From NCBI GenBank assembly GCA_002256465.1, contig NQJG01000051.1, positions 1 to 6,070 of the forward strand: a DNA stretch of 6,070 nucleotides. The letters run 5' to 3'. Shown here piece by piece: positions 5,415 to 6,070 of this stretch. Both the position numbers and the translations under genes were made by a program. This DNA is from Methylococcaceae bacterium NSP1-1. GTDB taxonomy: Bacteria > Pseudomonadota > Gammaproteobacteria > Methylococcales > Methylomonadaceae. Below the pieces are notes generated by a model. The model was not told the DNA's origin. It did not search any database and was given only the letters and a program-made list of their open reading frames with translations. Each line of letters opens with the position of its first letter. Position 1 is the first letter of the stretch.

Positions 5415-6070
5415 GACACACAACTTGAAACGCTTGACCAAGTTCGGCAATTTCTGGAAGGTACCGAAACGGTTAGCTTCCAAATTGAAAGCAAAAACGC
5501 GCGGTATCGCTGGCTACAGCATACCTTGGTCAAGTTTCGCTATCAGCAACTCAACAAGGCAGATAAAGGGCTGATTACCCGTTACATACGGAAGCTGACG
5601 GGCTATTCGCCGGCCCAGGTAAAACGTTTGATCAGGCAGTATCGGAAAACCGGTCGTCTGGTGCGTAAGCAACGAACGACTAAGGGATTTCAGCTGAAAT
5701 ATACACGCGAAGACGCCTTATTGCTTGCTGCCCTCGATGAGCGTCATAACACATTAAGCGGCCCGGCAACCAAAAAGCTCTGTGAGCGCGCTTATCACGT
5801 TTTCGGTGAAACCGACTATCAACGCTTGGCCGGCATCTCTATTGCCCATCTCTACAATCTGAGAAAATCCAAAACCTATAGTGGGCAGCGGCATCAGTAC
5901 GAAAAAACCAAGCCAGTGTATTCAAAGATTGGCGAACGGCGTAAGCCCAATGCCAATGGACAACCGGGTTTTATTCGCATAGACAGCGTCCATCAGGGTG
6001 ACCAGGATGGAGTAAAAGGCGTTTACCATATCAATGCCGTTGATGAGATCACCCAATTTGAGGTGGTATG
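5409..6070 (+). CDS. DDE-type transposase/integrase (partial, C-terminus off window)
   Basis: I translated 220 codons from the ATG at 5409 without a stop; the frame leaves the window. It catalyses movement of the insertion sequence. The N-terminal half (about residues 25-110) is basic and helical and reads like a helix-turn-helix pair (ADKGLITRYIRKLTGYSPAQ, then VKRLIRQYRKTGRL). The start of an integrase catalytic core follows at about 195: QPGFIRIDSVHQGD, in which the Asp of IDSVH is the likely first catalytic acid, then GVYHINAVDEITQFEVV as the next strand. The remaining catalytic Asp and Glu would be beyond the edge. It resembles the integrase-core transposases of the IS481/IS3 type in a broad sense; I do not assign an IS family. 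GGGAGG lies 12 bases before the ATG; an in-frame ATG at 5397 directly abuts that site and is less likely. Confidence 0.88.
   Translation, partial: MNDTQLETLDQVRQFLEGTETVSFQIESKNARYRWLQHTLVKFRYQQLNKADKGLITRYIRKLTGYSPAQVKRLIRQYRKTGRLVRKQRTTKGFQLKYTREDALLLAALDERHNTLSGPATKKLCERAYHVFGETDYQRLAGISIAHLYNLRKSKTYSGQRHQYEKTKPVYSKIGERRKPNANGQPGFIRIDSVHQGDQDGVKGVYHINAVDEITQFEVV

Larger units (their letters stand above)
5306..6070 (+). mobile_element. Left part of an insertion sequence (right end off window)
   Basis: The stretch contains a DDE-type transposase start plus two copies of a 16-bp direct repeat just before it, the layout of a transposon end with repeated transposase-binding sites. The exact left end and target duplication cannot be set because the right end is outside the window; 5306 is the first base of the first long repeat and only an estimate. 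Confidence 0.65.

Noticed and set aside
1..6070. CRISPR array, tRNA or rRNA genes
   Set aside because: No regularly spaced repeats, no tRNA cloverleaf with a TTCGA-type arm and no rRNA-like blocks were seen.

Overview
The window looks like chromosomal DNA of a gammaproteobacterium. The evidence is a full-length release factor 3 very close in motif layout to the enterobacterial protein, NtrC/sigma-54 type control elements, and an NrtA-type nitrate-binding protein. A methanotroph of the Methylococcales would fit the mix of a GAF/ANTAR regulator pair beside nitrate-uptake genes, but that placement is inference from memory of such genomes and cannot be tested here.

Layout. Positions 1-2659 (minus strand) hold a nitrate-assimilation block in transcription order nasT (ANTAR antiterminator), a protein made only of three tandem GAF-like domains, then nrtA (periplasmic nitrate-binding protein, cut by the left edge). 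The 433-base gap at 2660-3092 separates this block from a divergent prfC (RF3) at 3093-4673. A 203-base gap with small palindromes follows. A small helical, charged hypothetical protein lies at 4877-5143 (minus), with a symmetric hairpin terminator at 5188-5221 just upstream of it. From about 5306 to the right edge is the left part of an insertion sequence: two subterminal direct repeats and the first 220 codons of a DDE-type transposase on the plus strand.

How the parts work together. Two near-identical sigma-54 (-24/-12) promoters are visible, one before nasT (2761-2778) and one before nrtA (930-947). Each has an NtrC-like 17-mer roughly 110-160 bp upstream. The nrtA leader RNA then carries two 6-base-loop hairpins with A at loop position 1 and G at position 4, separated by 10 nt, followed by an intrinsic terminator with nine U. 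That is the published RNA target layout for ANTAR proteins. The whole circuit can therefore be read from sequence: nitrogen limitation (NtrC/sigma-54) makes NasT and the GAF protein and starts the nrtA transcript, and NasT decides whether that transcript passes the terminator. The odd part is the sensor. The usual partner of NasT is NasS, a nitrate-binding NrtA-like protein. Here no nasS is seen, and the gene two bases after nasT encodes three GAF repeats with no output domain. It may be the signal-input partner, which would be an unusual variant of the nitrate antitermination switch. The nasT leader also contains a long hairpin centred on an 18-bp perfect palindrome that shares the TGCACCAA core with the nrtA upstream site.
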